A stretch of 64,000 nt of DNA from Pseudolabrys sp. Root1462 (GTDB taxonomy: Bacteria; Pseudomonadota; Alphaproteobacteria; Rhizobiales; Xanthobacteraceae). Shown here piece by piece: positions 28,471 through 37,112 of this stretch; positions within the stretch are counted from its first letter, which is position 1, and every line of letters begins with the position of its first letter. The notes beneath the pieces are model-generated. The model did no database searches, was not told the origin of the DNA, and saw nothing but the letters and a program-made list of their open reading frames with translations. The stretch lies in contig NZ_LMFS01000001.1 of assembly GCF_001426945.1 (NCBI RefSeq), forward strand, positions 2,872,922 to 2,936,921, read 5' to 3'. Made by a program: the position numbers and the translations under genes.

Positions 28471-28495
28471 AAAGTGGCGGCCCGGCCGCCACTTT
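28471..28495 (+). terminator. GC-rich hairpin after the SANT/Myb-like gene
   Basis: Ten-bp perfect stem AAAGTGGCGG (28471-28480) and CCGCCACTTT (28486-28495), loop CCCGG, 14 bp after the stop codon. Only TGCCCC follows, not a T-run, so it may end transcription weakly or protect the 3' end from exonucleases. Confidence 0.5.
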
Positions 28496-28519
28496 GCCCC
28501 TGCCAGAAAATTAAAAAAT

Positions 28520-28652
28520 CGTCACCAGGAGCCGGAACCCATCGCGGTCGCCGTGGTTATTGCCGTGTCTGTTTAGTCGGGCGGCTCCCCCCTTACCCCC
28601 CGAATAGCCGTCTGGCTTAGGGCCCCGAACTCCGGTTCGGGGCCCATTTTTT
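28520..28652 (+). ncRNA. Candidate small RNA with two six-cytosine runs in an apical loop
   Basis: The 3' part is well defined: stem GGCGGCT (28580-28586) with AGCCGTC (28606-28612) (one G-U pair) closes a 19-base loop holding C6 at 28587-28592, TTA, and C6 at 28596-28601. Immediately after comes a perfect terminator ending in TTTTTT at 28652. The 5' end is a guess (about 28520, after the A-rich ATTAAAAAATC). C-rich exposed loops are known from 6C RNA in actinobacteria and from CCUCCUCCC-loop RNAs in alphaproteobacteria that bind ribosome sites. It may also be released from the 3' UTR of the upstream gene. Confidence 0.45.
28620..28652 (+). terminator. Strong Rho-independent terminator
   Basis: Eleven-bp perfect stem GGGCCCCGAAC (28620-28630) and GTTCGGGGCCC (28635-28645), loop TCCG, then A and TTTTTT (28647-28652). 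It stands 164 bp after the nearest stop codon, with no gene between, which points to a separate non-coding transcript or a long 3' UTR. Confidence 0.9.
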
Positions 28653-28707
28653 ATGAAATAGACTGTTGTTTGAGTGCTTTCTGCCGCGCCCCGGCCGCGT
28701 TTCGATC

Positions 28708-28716
28708 TGCTATAGT
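28708..28716 (+). promoter_or_regulatory. Extended -10 promoter of lemA
   Basis: TGC-TATAGT with TG at 28708 and TATAGT at 28711-28716, about 65 bp ahead of lemA. No good -35 box is at 17 bp, as expected for extended -10 promoters. Confidence 0.5.
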
Positions 28717-28781
28717 GTCGCGGTTCCGCCTCGCCTCAGCTTCGGCTTTTCCCACTGTCTGCCTTCTTGAGGAGCGCTTCC

Positions 28782-29345
28782 ATGTCCACCACCGGCTGGG
28801 TCGTTCTCGGCGTCGTCGTCGTGATCGTGCTCTGGGCGATCTCTGTATACAATAGCCTCGTCGCCATGCGGCAACGGGTCAATCAGTCCTTCGCCGACAT
28901 CGATGTTCAGCTCAAACAGCGCCACGACCTCATTCCGAATCTGGTCGAGACCGTAAAGGGCTACGCGGCGCACGAACGCGGCACGCTGGAAGCCGTGGTG
29001 CAGGCGCGCAACACCGCCATCGCCGCGCCCGGCGTCGAGCAGAAAGTCGCCGCCGAAAACATGCTCACCGGCGCGCTCCGCCAGCTCTTCGCCCTGTCGG
29101 AGAGTTATCCCGACCTCAAGGCCAACCAGAACTTCCAGCAGTTGCAGGCCGAACTGTCCGACATCGAAAACAAGCTCGCCGCTGCCCGCCGCTTCTTCAA
29201 CAATGCGGTGCAGGAATACAACACCGGCATCCAGCAGTTCCCCGCCGCGTTGTTCGCCGGCATGTTTGGCTTCCACCCGCAGCAGTTCTTCGATCTCGGC
29301 GAAAGCCGCGCCCAGCTTGATCAGGCACCGAACGTGAAGTTCTGA
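28782..29345 (+). CDS. LemA-family membrane protein
   Basis: 187 residues. An N-terminal membrane helix (about 6-24, VVLGVVVVIVLWAISVYNSL) is followed by a helical bundle with the family pattern NSLVAMRQRVNQSFADIDVQLKQRHDLIPNLVETV (from residue 22) and AENMLTGALRQLFALSESYPDLKANQNF. LemA proteins are widespread with unclear function and usually sit next to an M48 protease, as here. The start at 28782 is backed by GAGGAG eight bases upstream. A repeat of family A lies between this gene and the protease. Confidence 0.92.
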   Translation: MSTTGWVVLGVVVVIVLWAISVYNSLVAMRQRVNQSFADIDVQLKQRHDLIPNLVETVKGYAAHERGTLEAVVQARNTAIAAPGVEQKVAAENMLTGALRQLFALSESYPDLKANQNFQQLQAELSDIENKLAAARRFFNNAVQEYNTGIQQFPAALFAGMFGFHPQQFFDLGESRAQLDQAPNVKF

Positions 29346-29350
29346 GCGCT

Positions 29351-29454
29351 GTCATTTCGGGGGCGCGCCGCAAGGTGCGGACCCGGAATCCGGACGCATA
29401 GGTGGGGACTTTCTGGATTCCGGGTTGGTCCCTGCGGACCGCCCCGGAATGACG
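29351..29454. repeat. Intergenic inverted repeat, family A
   Basis: Begins GTCATTTCGGGGGCGCGCC and ends CGCCCCGGAATGAC, with an inner pair ACCCGGAATCC and GGATTCCGGGT. It separates lemA from the M48 protease gene. Confidence 0.75.
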
Positions 29455-29464
29455 GGTAACAGCG

Positions 29465-30607
29465 ATGGCCGCCTTCGGTCTCTACACTCACATCCAGTCC
29501 AACCGGCGCCGGTCGATCGCGCTGCTGATCGGCCTGTTCTTCCTCATTTACGTGCTGGTTTATGCCGGCGCCTTGCTCGCCGAGGTGCTGAGCGTCGGCA
29601 ACGCGCCGCTGGATTACCTGCTGCGCGCGGCTGCCTATGATTTCGTCAAGGCGGCGCCATTCGCCACAATCGGCACCATCATCTGGGTGGCGATCGCCTA
29701 CAAGTTCCACCAGTCGATGATCGACGCTGTCACCGGCGCTCATCAGGTCAGCCGCACCGAGGAGCCGCGGCTCTATAACCTCCTCGAGAATCTTTGCATT
29801 TCACGCGGCATCCCGATGCCGACGCTGCGCATCGCCGACGATGACGCGCTCAACGCGTTCGCCACCGGCCTCAACGCAAAGCAGTATTCGATTACGGTGA
29901 CGCGCGGCCTGCTCGCCGCGCTCAACGACCAGGAGATCGAGGCGGTGCTCGGCCACGAGCTTACCCACATCCGCAATGGCGACGTACGCATGCTGGTGAT
30001 CGCGGTGGTAATCGCCGGCGTCATTTCCTTCTTCGGCGAAATGGTGTTCCGGCTGTTCTTCCAGAACGCCTTCTATGGCGGCTTCGGCGGCCGTCGCCGC
30101 GACGGCGACGATCGCAAGGGCAATGGCGCCGGCATCGCCATCGTCATCGCCATTGCGCTGATCGTGGTTGCCTGGGTGCTGTCTGTGGTGATCCGCTTTG
30201 CGCTGTCGCGGCAGCGCGAGTATCTGGCCGATGCCGGCTCGGTCGAACTCACCAAGAACCCGGATGCCATGATCTCGGCCCTGCGCAAGATCGAGAACCG
30301 CGGCGAACTGGCGAGCGCCAATTCTGCGGTGATGGAAATGTGCGTGGATAATCCGCGCGAGGGCTTCGGCGACATCTTCGCGACCCATCCCTCGGTGGAC
30401 GCGCGGGTCGCGGCGCTGGTCAAATTCGCCGGCGGTCATGACCCCGGGCCGCTGGCGCTTGAACCCCCGGCGGCGGAAGAGCAACTGCCCTCGCCCGAAC
30501 AAGGCCCCTGGGGGCCCGAAGTGCCGCAGCCGCACGCGGGGCCCTGGGACACGTCAGGTGTTGATAATCAACCTGGCAGCGGCCCCTGGAACTCCAAACC
30601 GCGCTAG
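29465..30607 (+). CDS. M48-family zinc metalloprotease (HtpX-like)
   Basis: 380 residues. Two membrane helices near 20-40 and 60-80, then the active site VLGHELTHIRNGD (HExxH at about 163-167) with a third ligand Glu in REYLADAGSVELTKNP near 254-258. A second pair of helices (180-205, 222-245) brackets the site, as in HtpX-type membrane proteases that clear damaged membrane proteins. The tail beyond residue 325 is Pro/Gly-rich and low in complexity. It pairs with LemA; substrate unknown. Confidence 0.92.
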   Translation: MAAFGLYTHIQSNRRRSIALLIGLFFLIYVLVYAGALLAEVLSVGNAPLDYLLRAAAYDFVKAAPFATIGTIIWVAIAYKFHQSMIDAVTGAHQVSRTEEPRLYNLLENLCISRGIPMPTLRIADDDALNAFATGLNAKQYSITVTRGLLAALNDQEIEAVLGHELTHIRNGDVRMLVIAVVIAGVISFFGEMVFRLFFQNAFYGGFGGRRRDGDDRKGNGAGIAIVIAIALIVVAWVLSVVIRFALSRQREYLADAGSVELTKNPDAMISALRKIENRGELASANSAVMEMCVDNPREGFGDIFATHPSVDARVAALVKFAGGHDPGPLALEPPAAEEQLPSPEQGPWGPEVPQPHAGPWDTSGVDNQPGSGPWNSKPR

Positions 30608-30647
30608 ATCAGCCGCATACTATTAAAGCGCGCTCCGGGAGCATCTC

Positions 30648-31244
30648 ATGCCGTGGCTCGAACCCGTCTCGCTCACCGGCGCCCATGTGCGCCTGGAGCC
30701 GCTGTCGCAAGCACACCGCGCCGAACTGGCCGAGGCGGTCAAGGACGGCGAGTTGTGGCGGCTGTGGTACACGGCGATCCCCTCGCCCGACGGCATGGAG
30801 AAGGAGATCGACCGGCGGCTGTCGTTGCAGGGGGCGGGGGCGATGCTGCCCTTCACCGTGTTCGACGCCGTCGGCGGCGGCGTCGTCGGCATGACCACCT
30901 ACATGAATGTCGATGCGGCCAACCGGCGCGTCGAGATCGGCTCGACCTGGTACGCCAGGCGCGTGCAGCGCAGCCCGCTCAACACCGAGGCCAAACTGCT
31001 GCTGCTGAGCCACGCCTTCGAGCGCCTCGACTGCATTGCCGTCGAATTTCGCACGCATTTCTTCAACCGGCCGAGCCGCCGGGCGATCGAACGGCTGGGC
31101 GCCAAGCTCGACGGCATCCTGCGCAACCATCAGATCGGCTACGACGGCACGCTGCGCGACACCGCCGTCTACAGCATCATCACGTCGGAATGGCCGACCG
31201 TGCGGCAGCACCTGTCGTTTTCGCTGACGCGGACGCCGGCCTAG
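30648..31244 (+). CDS. GNAT-family N-acetyltransferase (RimJ/RimL-like)
   Basis: 198 residues. The start MPWLEPVSLTGAHVRLEPLS is the RimL/RimJ-type opening strand; GSTWYARRVQRSPLNTEAKLLLLSHAF (around 107-133) and the final RHAFERLDCIAVEFRTHFFN-like segment, then RRAIERLGAKLDGILRNH, are the domain's acetyl-CoA and acceptor regions. The canonical Q/RxxGxG/A loop is degenerate here (RRVQRSPLNTEAK). Possible roles: acetylation of a protein N-terminus or an antibiotic; not known. It stands alone downstream of the M48 gene. Confidence 0.85.
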   Translation: MPWLEPVSLTGAHVRLEPLSQAHRAELAEAVKDGELWRLWYTAIPSPDGMEKEIDRRLSLQGAGAMLPFTVFDAVGGGVVGMTTYMNVDAANRRVEIGSTWYARRVQRSPLNTEAKLLLLSHAFERLDCIAVEFRTHFFNRPSRRAIERLGAKLDGILRNHQIGYDGTLRDTAVYSIITSEWPTVRQHLSFSLTRTPA

Positions 31245-31262
31245 CGGCGTTGCTCCGCGGCC

Positions 31263-31811
31263 TCAGTGGCCCTCGAAGGCGAACAGCGTGCGCACCGGCA
31301 CGCCGAGCTTGCGCAGCTTCTCCGCGCCGCCGAGATCCGGCAGATCGATGACGAAGCACGCCGCGAGCACCTCGGCGCCGAGCTGATGCAGCAGCTTGAT
31401 CGCCGCCTCGGCGGTGCCGCCGGTGGCGATGAGGTCATCGACCAGCACCACCTTTTCGCCCTTGATCAGCGCATCGGCATGCATCTCGATCACGTCCTCG
31501 CCGTACTCGAGCGCGTAGGTCATGCTGACGCGCTTGTGTGGCAGCTTGCCCTTCTTGCGGATCGGCACGAAACCGGCCGACACCTGGTGCGCCACAGCGC
31601 CGCCGAGGATGAAGCCGCGCGCTTCGATGCCGGCGACCTTGTCGATCTTGGCGCCGGCCCAGGGCTGCACCAGCTCATCGACGGTACGGCGGAAGGCGCG
31701 CGCATCGCCGAGCAGCGTGGTGATGTCGCGAAAGATGATGCCGGGCTTCGGATAATCCGGAATCGAGCGAACGGCATCGCGCAAGTCGCTGCGAATATCG
31801 GGAGCGTTCAT
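31263..31811 (-). CDS. apt: Adenine phosphoribosyltransferase
   Basis: Converts adenine and PRPP to AMP in purine salvage. 182 residues from ATG 31811. PRPP-binding loop [17 protein letters not shown] near 122-138; opening segment [18 protein letters not shown] near 17-34 and [11 protein letters not shown] near 71 fit APRT. The upstream in-frame extension to 31985 is out of family. mtnP lies 56 bp upstream on the same strand; it releases adenine from methylthioadenosine, so the pair forms a salvage route. Confidence 0.96.
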   Translation of the reverse strand: MNAPDIRSDLRDAVRSIPDYPKPGIIFRDITTLLGDARAFRRTVDELVQPWAGAKIDKVAGIEARGFILGGAVAHQVSAGFVPIRKKGKLPHKRVSMTYALEYGEDVIEMHADALIKGEKVVLVDDLIATGGTAEAAIKLLHQLGAEVLAACFVIDLPDLGGAEKLRKLGVPVRTLFAFEGH

Positions 31812-31867
31812 GATGGCCTTTCGGTCATGTAAGAGTGATCGATAGACAAGGACTGGAAAGCGCCTGA

Positions 31868-32743
31868 CTAGACCTTGAGCACACGCCCCGCAACCGCATC
31901 GAGCTTCTTCATCAGTTCCGGATCGCGCGCCTCCGGCTGCGTGATCAGCGCGCTGTCGAGCGCGCGATCGGAGCCGATCGGACACGGCTCGTGCTCACGC
32001 GGGAAATCGCGCGCCAGCCGCGATACCAGCCGCTTGGCGCGGTCGGCGTTATCGAACAGCACGGCGACGATATCGGCCACCGTGACGGCATCGTGATCGG
32101 GGTGCCAGCAATCGAAGTCGGTGACCATGGCGACCGTCGCGTAACTGATTTCAGCTTCGCGGGCGAGCTTGGCTTCCGGCATATTGGTCATGCCGATCAC
32201 CGAATAGCCGAGCTGCTTGTAGGTCATGCTCTCGGCATAGGTCGAGAATTGCGGCCCCTCCATGCAGACATAGGTGCCGCCGAGTTTCGGCTCGATGCCT
32301 TCCTTGAGCGCGGCCTCGGCGATGCGCGCCCGGAGTCGCGGCGCCACCGGATGCGCCATGGAGACATGGGCGACGAGCCCCCTGCCGAAGAACGAGCTCT
32401 CGCGTTTGTGGGTGCGATCGACGAACTGATCGACCAGCACGAAGGTGCCGGGCGGCATGTCCTCGCGGAACGAGCCGCAGGCCGACAGCGACACCAGATC
32501 GGTGACGCCGGCGCGTTTCAGTGCGTCGATATTGGCGCGATAGTTGATATCCGACGGCGACAGCCGGTGGCCCTTGTCATGGCGCGGCAGGAACACCACC
32601 GGCAGGCCATCGATATCGCCGATACGCAAGGCCCCCGAGGGCTCGCCCCAGGGCGACGCGACGCGCTCCTCGCGCACATTCTGCAGGCCCGGAAGGTCGT
32701 AAATGCCCGATCCGCCGACGATGCCGAGAACTGCTTTGGTCAT
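31868..32743 (-). CDS. mtnP: S-methyl-5'-thioadenosine phosphorylase
   Basis: Cleaves methylthioadenosine (from polyamine or homoserine-lactone synthesis) to adenine and methylthioribose-1-phosphate. 291 residues; phosphate loop [11 protein letters not shown] at about 9-19, [12 protein letters not shown] and [15 protein letters not shown] in the central region, as in the family. It sits upstream of apt, which then converts the adenine to AMP. Cotranscription is likely (same strand, small gap). Confidence 0.96.
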   Translation of the reverse strand: MTKAVLGIVGGSGIYDLPGLQNVREERVASPWGEPSGALRIGDIDGLPVVFLPRHDKGHRLSPSDINYRANIDALKRAGVTDLVSLSACGSFREDMPPGTFVLVDQFVDRTHKRESSFFGRGLVAHVSMAHPVAPRLRARIAEAALKEGIEPKLGGTYVCMEGPQFSTYAESMTYKQLGYSVIGMTNMPEAKLAREAEISYATVAMVTDFDCWHPDHDAVTVADIVAVLFDNADRAKRLVSRLARDFPREHEPCPIGSDRALDSALITQPEARDPELMKKLDAVAGRVLKV

Positions 32744-32799
32744 GAAAAGCCTTTGCCTGCCTTGTTGCCCGGCAGACTACAACACCGGCCCCAAAAACA

Positions 32800-32822
32800 A
32801 AGGGCCCCGCGAGGGGGCCCTT
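32800..32822 (-). terminator. Terminator of the petABC operon
   Basis: Nine-bp stem AAGGGCCCC (32800-32808) with GGGGCCCTT (32814-32822), loop GCGAG. Read on the minus strand it follows the petC stop (32846) and runs into TTGTTTTTGGGG, a T-rich tail. Confidence 0.8.
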
Positions 32823-32845
32823 CGAACACGTTCGGGTCATCGGCC

Positions 32846-33673
32846 TCAGTGCACTGCCGACCACACCTTCTTCTTGGTGAAGTACAGGAGACCGGTCAGC
32901 ACGAGCAGGAAGATCATGACCTGGAAGCCGATGCGCTTGCGCGCAACCATGTGCGGCTCCGACGCCCACATCATGAAGGCCGCGACGTCGTGGGAATACT
33001 GCTCCAGCGTCTGCGGCGAGCCATCGTCATACGTGACCTGGCCGTCGGTGAGCGGCGGCGGCATGGCGATGACGTGGCCGGGGAAATACTTGTTGTAGTG
33101 GCCGCCCGACGGCACCGTGAAGCCCTTCGGCGGCTCTTCATAACCGGTCAGGATGGCGTGGATGTAATCCGGGCCCTGTTCCTGGTACTGGGTGAAGATG
33201 TCGAACACGAACCACGGGAAACCGCGCTCGTAAGTGCGCGCCTTGGCCAGGGTCGAGAAGTCCGGCGGGGCGACGCCGTTGGCCGCGGCAGCAGCGGCAG
33301 CATTCGGGAACGGCGACGGGAAGTTATCGGCAGGACGGCCGGCGCGCTCGATCGGCTGACCCTTGTCGTCAAGATCCGCGATCTTGTATTCGGACGCGAG
33401 AGCCTCGACCTGGGCTTCGCTGTAACCCGGGCCACCGGCCTCGGCGAGGTTGCGGAACGAGACCAGGCTCATCGAGTGGCAGCTCGAGCAGACTTCCTTG
33501 TAGATCTTGAAGCCGCGCTGCAACTGGGCCTGATCGAAATTGCCGAACGGGCCGGAGAAGGTCCACTTCTGAGCGGGAGGCTGCGGCGGCGCGTGCTCCT
33601 GAGCCTGCGCGGCGCCGACGGCGCCGAGCGAAGTGGCCAGAGCGAGAGCAATGAAGGCGCGATGCATCGTCAT
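32846..33673 (-). CDS. petC: Cytochrome c1 of the bc1 complex
   Basis: Heme-c subunit that carries electrons from the Rieske protein to soluble cytochrome c. 275 residues: signal peptide to about residue 25 (ends AQAQ), heme motif CSSCH near 61-65, axial Met in AMPPPL near 207, and a C-terminal anchor helix MIFLLVLTGLLYFTKKKVW. The start ATG 33673 lies 14 bp behind the cytochrome b stop. An open frame runs further upstream through petB but is a shadow; the two genes are in different frames, so they are not fused. Confidence 0.96.
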   Translation of the reverse strand: MTMHRAFIALALATSLGAVGAAQAQEHAPPQPPAQKWTFSGPFGNFDQAQLQRGFKIYKEVCSSCHSMSLVSFRNLAEAGGPGYSEAQVEALASEYKIADLDDKGQPIERAGRPADNFPSPFPNAAAAAAANGVAPPDFSTLAKARTYERGFPWFVFDIFTQYQEQGPDYIHAILTGYEEPPKGFTVPSGGHYNKYFPGHVIAMPPPLTDGQVTYDDGSPQTLEQYSHDVAAFMMWASEPHMVARKRIGFQVMIFLLVLTGLLYFTKKKVWSAVH

Positions 33674-33687
33674 GGTCGTTCTCCCGC

Positions 33688-34911
33688 TCAAGCCTTGCTC
33701 AACACCGACTCGGAAATCGAGTTGGGCAGCGGCTTGGTCTTCTCGAAGATACCGAGCAGCGGCAGCACGATGATGAAGTGCGCGAAGTAGTAGAAGGTCA
33801 GAACCCGCGCGATGGTGACGTAGATGCCTTCGGCGGGCATGGCGCCGAGATAGCCGAGACCGATGCAGACCGCGAAGAACAGCCAGAAGAACTGGCGGAA
33901 CAGCGGACGGTAGCGCGCCGACCGCACCTTCGAGGTGTCGAGCCAGGGCAGGAAGGCCAGGATCAGGATCGAGCCGAACAGCGCACAGACGCCGAGCAGC
34001 TTGTTCGGGATGGCGCGCAGGATCGCGTAGAACGGCAGGTAGTACCATTCAGGCACGATGTGCTGCGGCGTCACCGCCGGATTGGCCGGGATGTAGTTGT
34101 CGGCGTGGCCGAGGAAGTTCGGCGTGTAGAACACGAACCACGCGAAGATGATGCAGAAGAAGGCGATGAAGAAGCCGTCCTTCACGGTCGCGTAGGGCGT
34201 GAACGGCACGGTGTCCCGTTCCGTCTTCGGCTCGATGCCGGCCGGGTTGTTCTGACCGGCGACATGCAGCGCCCAGACGTGAAGCACGACGACGCCGGCG
34301 ATCACGAAGGGCAGCAGGTAGTGCAGCGAGTAGAAGCGGTTCAGCGTTGGGTTGCCGACGGCGTAGCCGCCCCACAGCCAGGTCACGATGGCTTCGCCGA
34401 CGCCGGGAATGGCGGAGAAGAAGTTGGTGATGACGGTGGCGCCCCAGAAGCTCATCTGGCCCCAAGGCAGGGTGTAGCCGAGGAAGCCGGTTGCCATCAT
34501 CAACAGATAGATGATGACACCGAGGATCCAGAGCACCTCGCGCGGCTCCTTGTAGGAGCCGTAGTACATGCCGCGGAAGATGTGGATGTAGACGGCGATG
34601 AAGAACATCGACGCGCCGTTCGCATGCAGGTAGCGCAGCAGCCAACCGTAATTGACGTCGCGCATGATGCTCTCGACCGACTTGAAGGCGAGATCGACGT
34701 GCGGCGTGTAGTGCATCGCCAGCACGATGCCGGTGATGATCTGCACGCCCAGCATGAACGACAGGATGCCGCCGAAGGTCCACCAGTAATTCAGGTTCCT
34801 CGGCGTCGGGTAAGCGACGAAAGACGAGTGAATGAGACCGCCAATCGGCAGCCGCTTCTCGAACCACTGCAGAAACGCATTCTGCGGCTGGTAAGTCGAG
34901 TGTCCGCTCAT
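33688..34911 (-). CDS. petB: Cytochrome b of the bc1 complex
   Basis: Core subunit with the quinol oxidation and reduction sites. 407 residues, eight predicted membrane helices. Heme ligand histidines lie in the second and fourth helices (segments [12 protein letters not shown] and [12 protein letters not shown], then [27 protein letters not shown]). The quinol-site motif PEWY appears in [22 protein letters not shown] at 34911 follows petA by 32 bp. The gene ends separately from cytochrome c1. Confidence 0.97.
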   Translation of the reverse strand: MSGHSTYQPQNAFLQWFEKRLPIGGLIHSSFVAYPTPRNLNYWWTFGGILSFMLGVQIITGIVLAMHYTPHVDLAFKSVESIMRDVNYGWLLRYLHANGASMFFIAVYIHIFRGMYYGSYKEPREVLWILGVIIYLLMMATGFLGYTLPWGQMSFWGATVITNFFSAIPGVGEAIVTWLWGGYAVGNPTLNRFYSLHYLLPFVIAGVVVLHVWALHVAGQNNPAGIEPKTERDTVPFTPYATVKDGFFIAFFCIIFAWFVFYTPNFLGHADNYIPANPAVTPQHIVPEWYYLPFYAILRAIPNKLLGVCALFGSILILAFLPWLDTSKVRSARYRPLFRQFFWLFFAVCIGLGYLGAMPAEGIYVTIARVLTFYYFAHFIIVLPLLGIFEKTKPLPNSISESVLSKA

Positions 34912-34943
34912 GATCGAACCTTCAAGAATGCAATCGTTGCGGA

Positions 34944-35471
34944 TCAGCCGATCCGGATGCGAGTGTCGGAAACGAATTGATAGGGCGGCAGCACCAGATT
35001 CTTCGGCGCCGGACCTTTGCGAATACGGCCCGCGGTGTCGTACTGCGACCCGTGGCACGGGCAGAACCAGCCGTGGTACTCGCCTTCATGGGCGATCGGG
35101 ATGCAGCCGAGATGGGTGCAGATGCCGATCACGACCAGCCACGGCTCATGGCCGGGCTTGGTGCGCTGGGCATCGCTCTCCGGATCCGGAAGCGTGGCGA
35201 CATCGACGCTCTTGGCCTCGTCGATCTCTTTCTGGGTGCGGTGGAAGATGAAGATCGGCTTCGACCGCCAGAACACCTTGATGATCTGACCGTCAGCGAC
35301 AGGCGCCAGATCGACCTCGATCGGCGCGCCGGCCGCGATGGTCGAGGCGTCCGGATTCATCTGGGTGATGAGCGGCACCAGTGTCGCCGCCGCGCCAACC
35401 GCGGCAACTGAACCTGTAGCGATGTAAAGAAAATCGCGGCGCGAGTGCTCCGCAGAAGGCACGGTCGTCAC
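34944..35471 (-). CDS. petA: Rieske iron-sulfur subunit of the bc1 complex
   Basis: 2Fe-2S subunit of the bc1 complex. 175 residues with GTG start at 35471, supported by GGGAGAGG seven bases ahead. A twin-arginine anchor [19 protein letters not shown] is at 10-28, with cluster-binding motifs CTHLGC near 120 and CPCHGS near 141. First gene of petABC and divergent from trmL across 258 bp. A longer in-frame reading up to 35666 has no ribosome site and is rejected. Confidence 0.96.
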   Translation of the reverse strand: MTTVPSAEHSRRDFLYIATGSVAAVGAAATLVPLITQMNPDASTIAAGAPIEVDLAPVADGQIIKVFWRSKPIFIFHRTQKEIDEAKSVDVATLPDPESDAQRTKPGHEPWLVVIGICTHLGCIPIAHEGEYHGWFCPCHGSQYDTAGRIRKGPAPKNLVLPPYQFVSDTRIRIG

Positions 35472-35729
35472 GTCTGAACCCTCTCCCCCGGCTTGGTTTT
35501 CCGCCCGTGGTCGGAGCCTCCGGGAAGAGCTTCCCTGAACGCTGCGGGGCGGACCGGCATCACGCGCGCCCCCAATTGTGGCAGCACGGCGATTTCGAAG
35601 CGTTCTATTGGCACCCTTGTGGTGCGAGTGCAAGCCCGCTATCGGGCCAGACGGCCGGCCCTGCACAAATCGTTTATCTGGAGCGGTTTAGGCGGCGCCA
35701 GAGGCTCAATCCTGACGAGGCCCCCAGCA

Positions 35730-36191
35730 ATGCGGATGGCGCTTTACGAACCCGATATCCCGCAGAATACCGGGACGATTCTGCGGGCCTGCGCCTGCCT
35801 CGGCATCGAGGCCCACATCGTCGAGCCGGCCGGGTTTCCGGTGACCGACCGGGCCTTCCGTCGGGCCGGAATGGACTATCTCGACCGGCTCACGATCATC
35901 CGCCACGCCTCCTTCGCCGATTTCCAGGAATGGCGGCGCGGCCAGGGCCTGCGCCTGGTGCTGATGACCACAGCGGCGGAGACCTCCTATCTCGACCACC
36001 GCTACGGCGAAGACCAGATCGTCATGGTCGGCCGCGAAAGCGCCGGCGTTCCCGAGGCCGTGCACCAGGCCGCCGATGTCCGCCTGCGCATTCCGATCCG
36101 CGAAGGCTTCCGCTCGCTCAACATCGCGGTGGCCACAGCCATGGTTGCCGGCGAGGCGCTCCGTCAGGCGGGCGGGCGACCCCCGGCGTAG
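35730..36191 (+). CDS. trmL: tRNA (cytidine/uridine-34-2'-O)-methyltransferase
   Basis: SPOUT-family methyltransferase that modifies the wobble base of some leucine tRNAs. 153 residues. Motifs: MALYEPDIPQNTGTILRACACLG at the N-terminus (residues 3-25) and the AdoMet knot GRESAGVP near 91 and LRIPIREGFRSLNIAVATAMV near 113. ATG 35730 or ATG 35736 could be used; the family starts at or near MALYEPDIPQN. hemF follows after 32 bp and may be cotranscribed. Confidence 0.94.
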   Translation: MRMALYEPDIPQNTGTILRACACLGIEAHIVEPAGFPVTDRAFRRAGMDYLDRLTIIRHASFADFQEWRRGQGLRLVLMTTAAETSYLDHRYGEDQIVMVGRESAGVPEAVHQAADVRLRIPIREGFRSLNIAVATAMVAGEALRQAGGRPPA

Positions 36192-36223
36192 AAATTTTCC
36201 CGGCGAGGAGATAAGCCAGCGCC

Positions 36224-37108
36224 ATGACCGACCTTGAGGATCACAAAGCGAAGGCACGCGTCTGGTTCGAAGACTTGCGCGATCAGATCTGCCGGAGCTT
36301 CGAAGCGCTCGAGGACGCCCTGCCCGCCACCGCGCCGCTTGCCGATCGCCCGACCGGACGCTTCGTGCGCACGCCATGGCAGCGCACCGACCACACCGGC
36401 AATCCGGGTGGCGGCGGCGTGATGTCGCTGATGCGCGGCCGCGTGTTCGAGAAGGTCGGCGTGCACTGCTCGACCGTGCATGGCGAGTTCGCGCCGGAAT
36501 TCCGCAGTCAGATTCCCGGCGCCACCGAGAACCCGAATTTCTGGGCATCCGGCATTTCGCTCATCGCCCATCCGCAGAACCCGCATGTGCCGGCGGTGCA
36601 CATGAACACCCGCTTCGTCGTCACGTCGAAGGCGTGGTTCGGCGGCGGCGCCGACCTGACCCCGGTGCTCGACCGCCGGCGTACGCAGGACGACGCCGAC
36701 ACGGCGGCGTTTCACGCGGCGATGCAGGCGCCCTGCGACGCGCACAAAGGCGTCGCCGATTACATCAGGTTCAAGAACTGGTGCGACGAGTATTTCCACC
36801 TCAAGCACCGCAACGAACCGCGCGGCATCGGCGGCATCTTCTACGATTATCTGGAGAGCGACTGGAACGCGACCTTTGCCTTCACCCAGGATGTCGGCCG
36901 CGCCTTTCGCGACATCTATCCCAAGCTGGTCGAGAAGAATTTCACGACGCCGTGGACCGAAGCGGATCGCGATGAACAACTGGTGCGCCGCGGCCGCTAC
37001 GTCGAGTTCAACCTGCTCTACGACCGCGGCACGATCTTCGGCCTGAAGACCGGCGGCAATGTCGAATCGATCCTGTCGTCGATGCCACCGCTGGTGAAGT
37101 GGCCGTGA
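36224..37108 (+). CDS. hemF: Oxygen-dependent coproporphyrinogen III oxidase
   Basis: Decarboxylates coproporphyrinogen III to protoporphyrinogen IX in heme synthesis, using oxygen. 294 residues, typical length. Family segments: [33 protein letters not shown] part near 62-90, [11 protein letters not shown] near 122-132, [10 protein letters not shown] near 139, [14 protein letters not shown] and the [17 protein letters not shown] tail. It lies with trmL upstream, and the petABC and cydAB heme enzymes are nearby. Confidence 0.96.
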   Translation: MTDLEDHKAKARVWFEDLRDQICRSFEALEDALPATAPLADRPTGRFVRTPWQRTDHTGNPGGGGVMSLMRGRVFEKVGVHCSTVHGEFAPEFRSQIPGATENPNFWASGISLIAHPQNPHVPAVHMNTRFVVTSKAWFGGGADLTPVLDRRRTQDDADTAAFHAAMQAPCDAHKGVADYIRFKNWCDEYFHLKHRNEPRGIGGIFYDYLESDWNATFAFTQDVGRAFRDIYPKLVEKNFTTPWTEADRDEQLVRRGRYVEFNLLYDRGTIFGLKTGGNVESILSSMPPLVKWP

Positions 37109-37112
37109 AGAT

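Larger units (their letters stand above)
28457..28781 (+). other. 325-bp intergenic region with hairpin, candidate sRNA and promoter
   Basis: Between the SANT/Myb-like gene and lemA. It holds, in order: a GC-rich hairpin (28471-28495), a candidate C-rich small RNA (about 28520-28652) ending in a strong terminator, and an extended -10 promoter for lemA (28708-28716). No open reading frame of note is supported. Confidence 0.7.

Noticed and set aside
30073-30423. Possible second gene antisense to the M48 protease
   Set aside because: Only an antisense shadow; the HExxH protease frame is clear.
32846-34048. A 400-codon frame that runs from within petB through petC and could be read as a fused protein
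   Set aside because: The upstream part is out of frame with cytochrome b and reads Arg-rich nonsense. The real cytochrome c1 starts at 33673 with a signal peptide.
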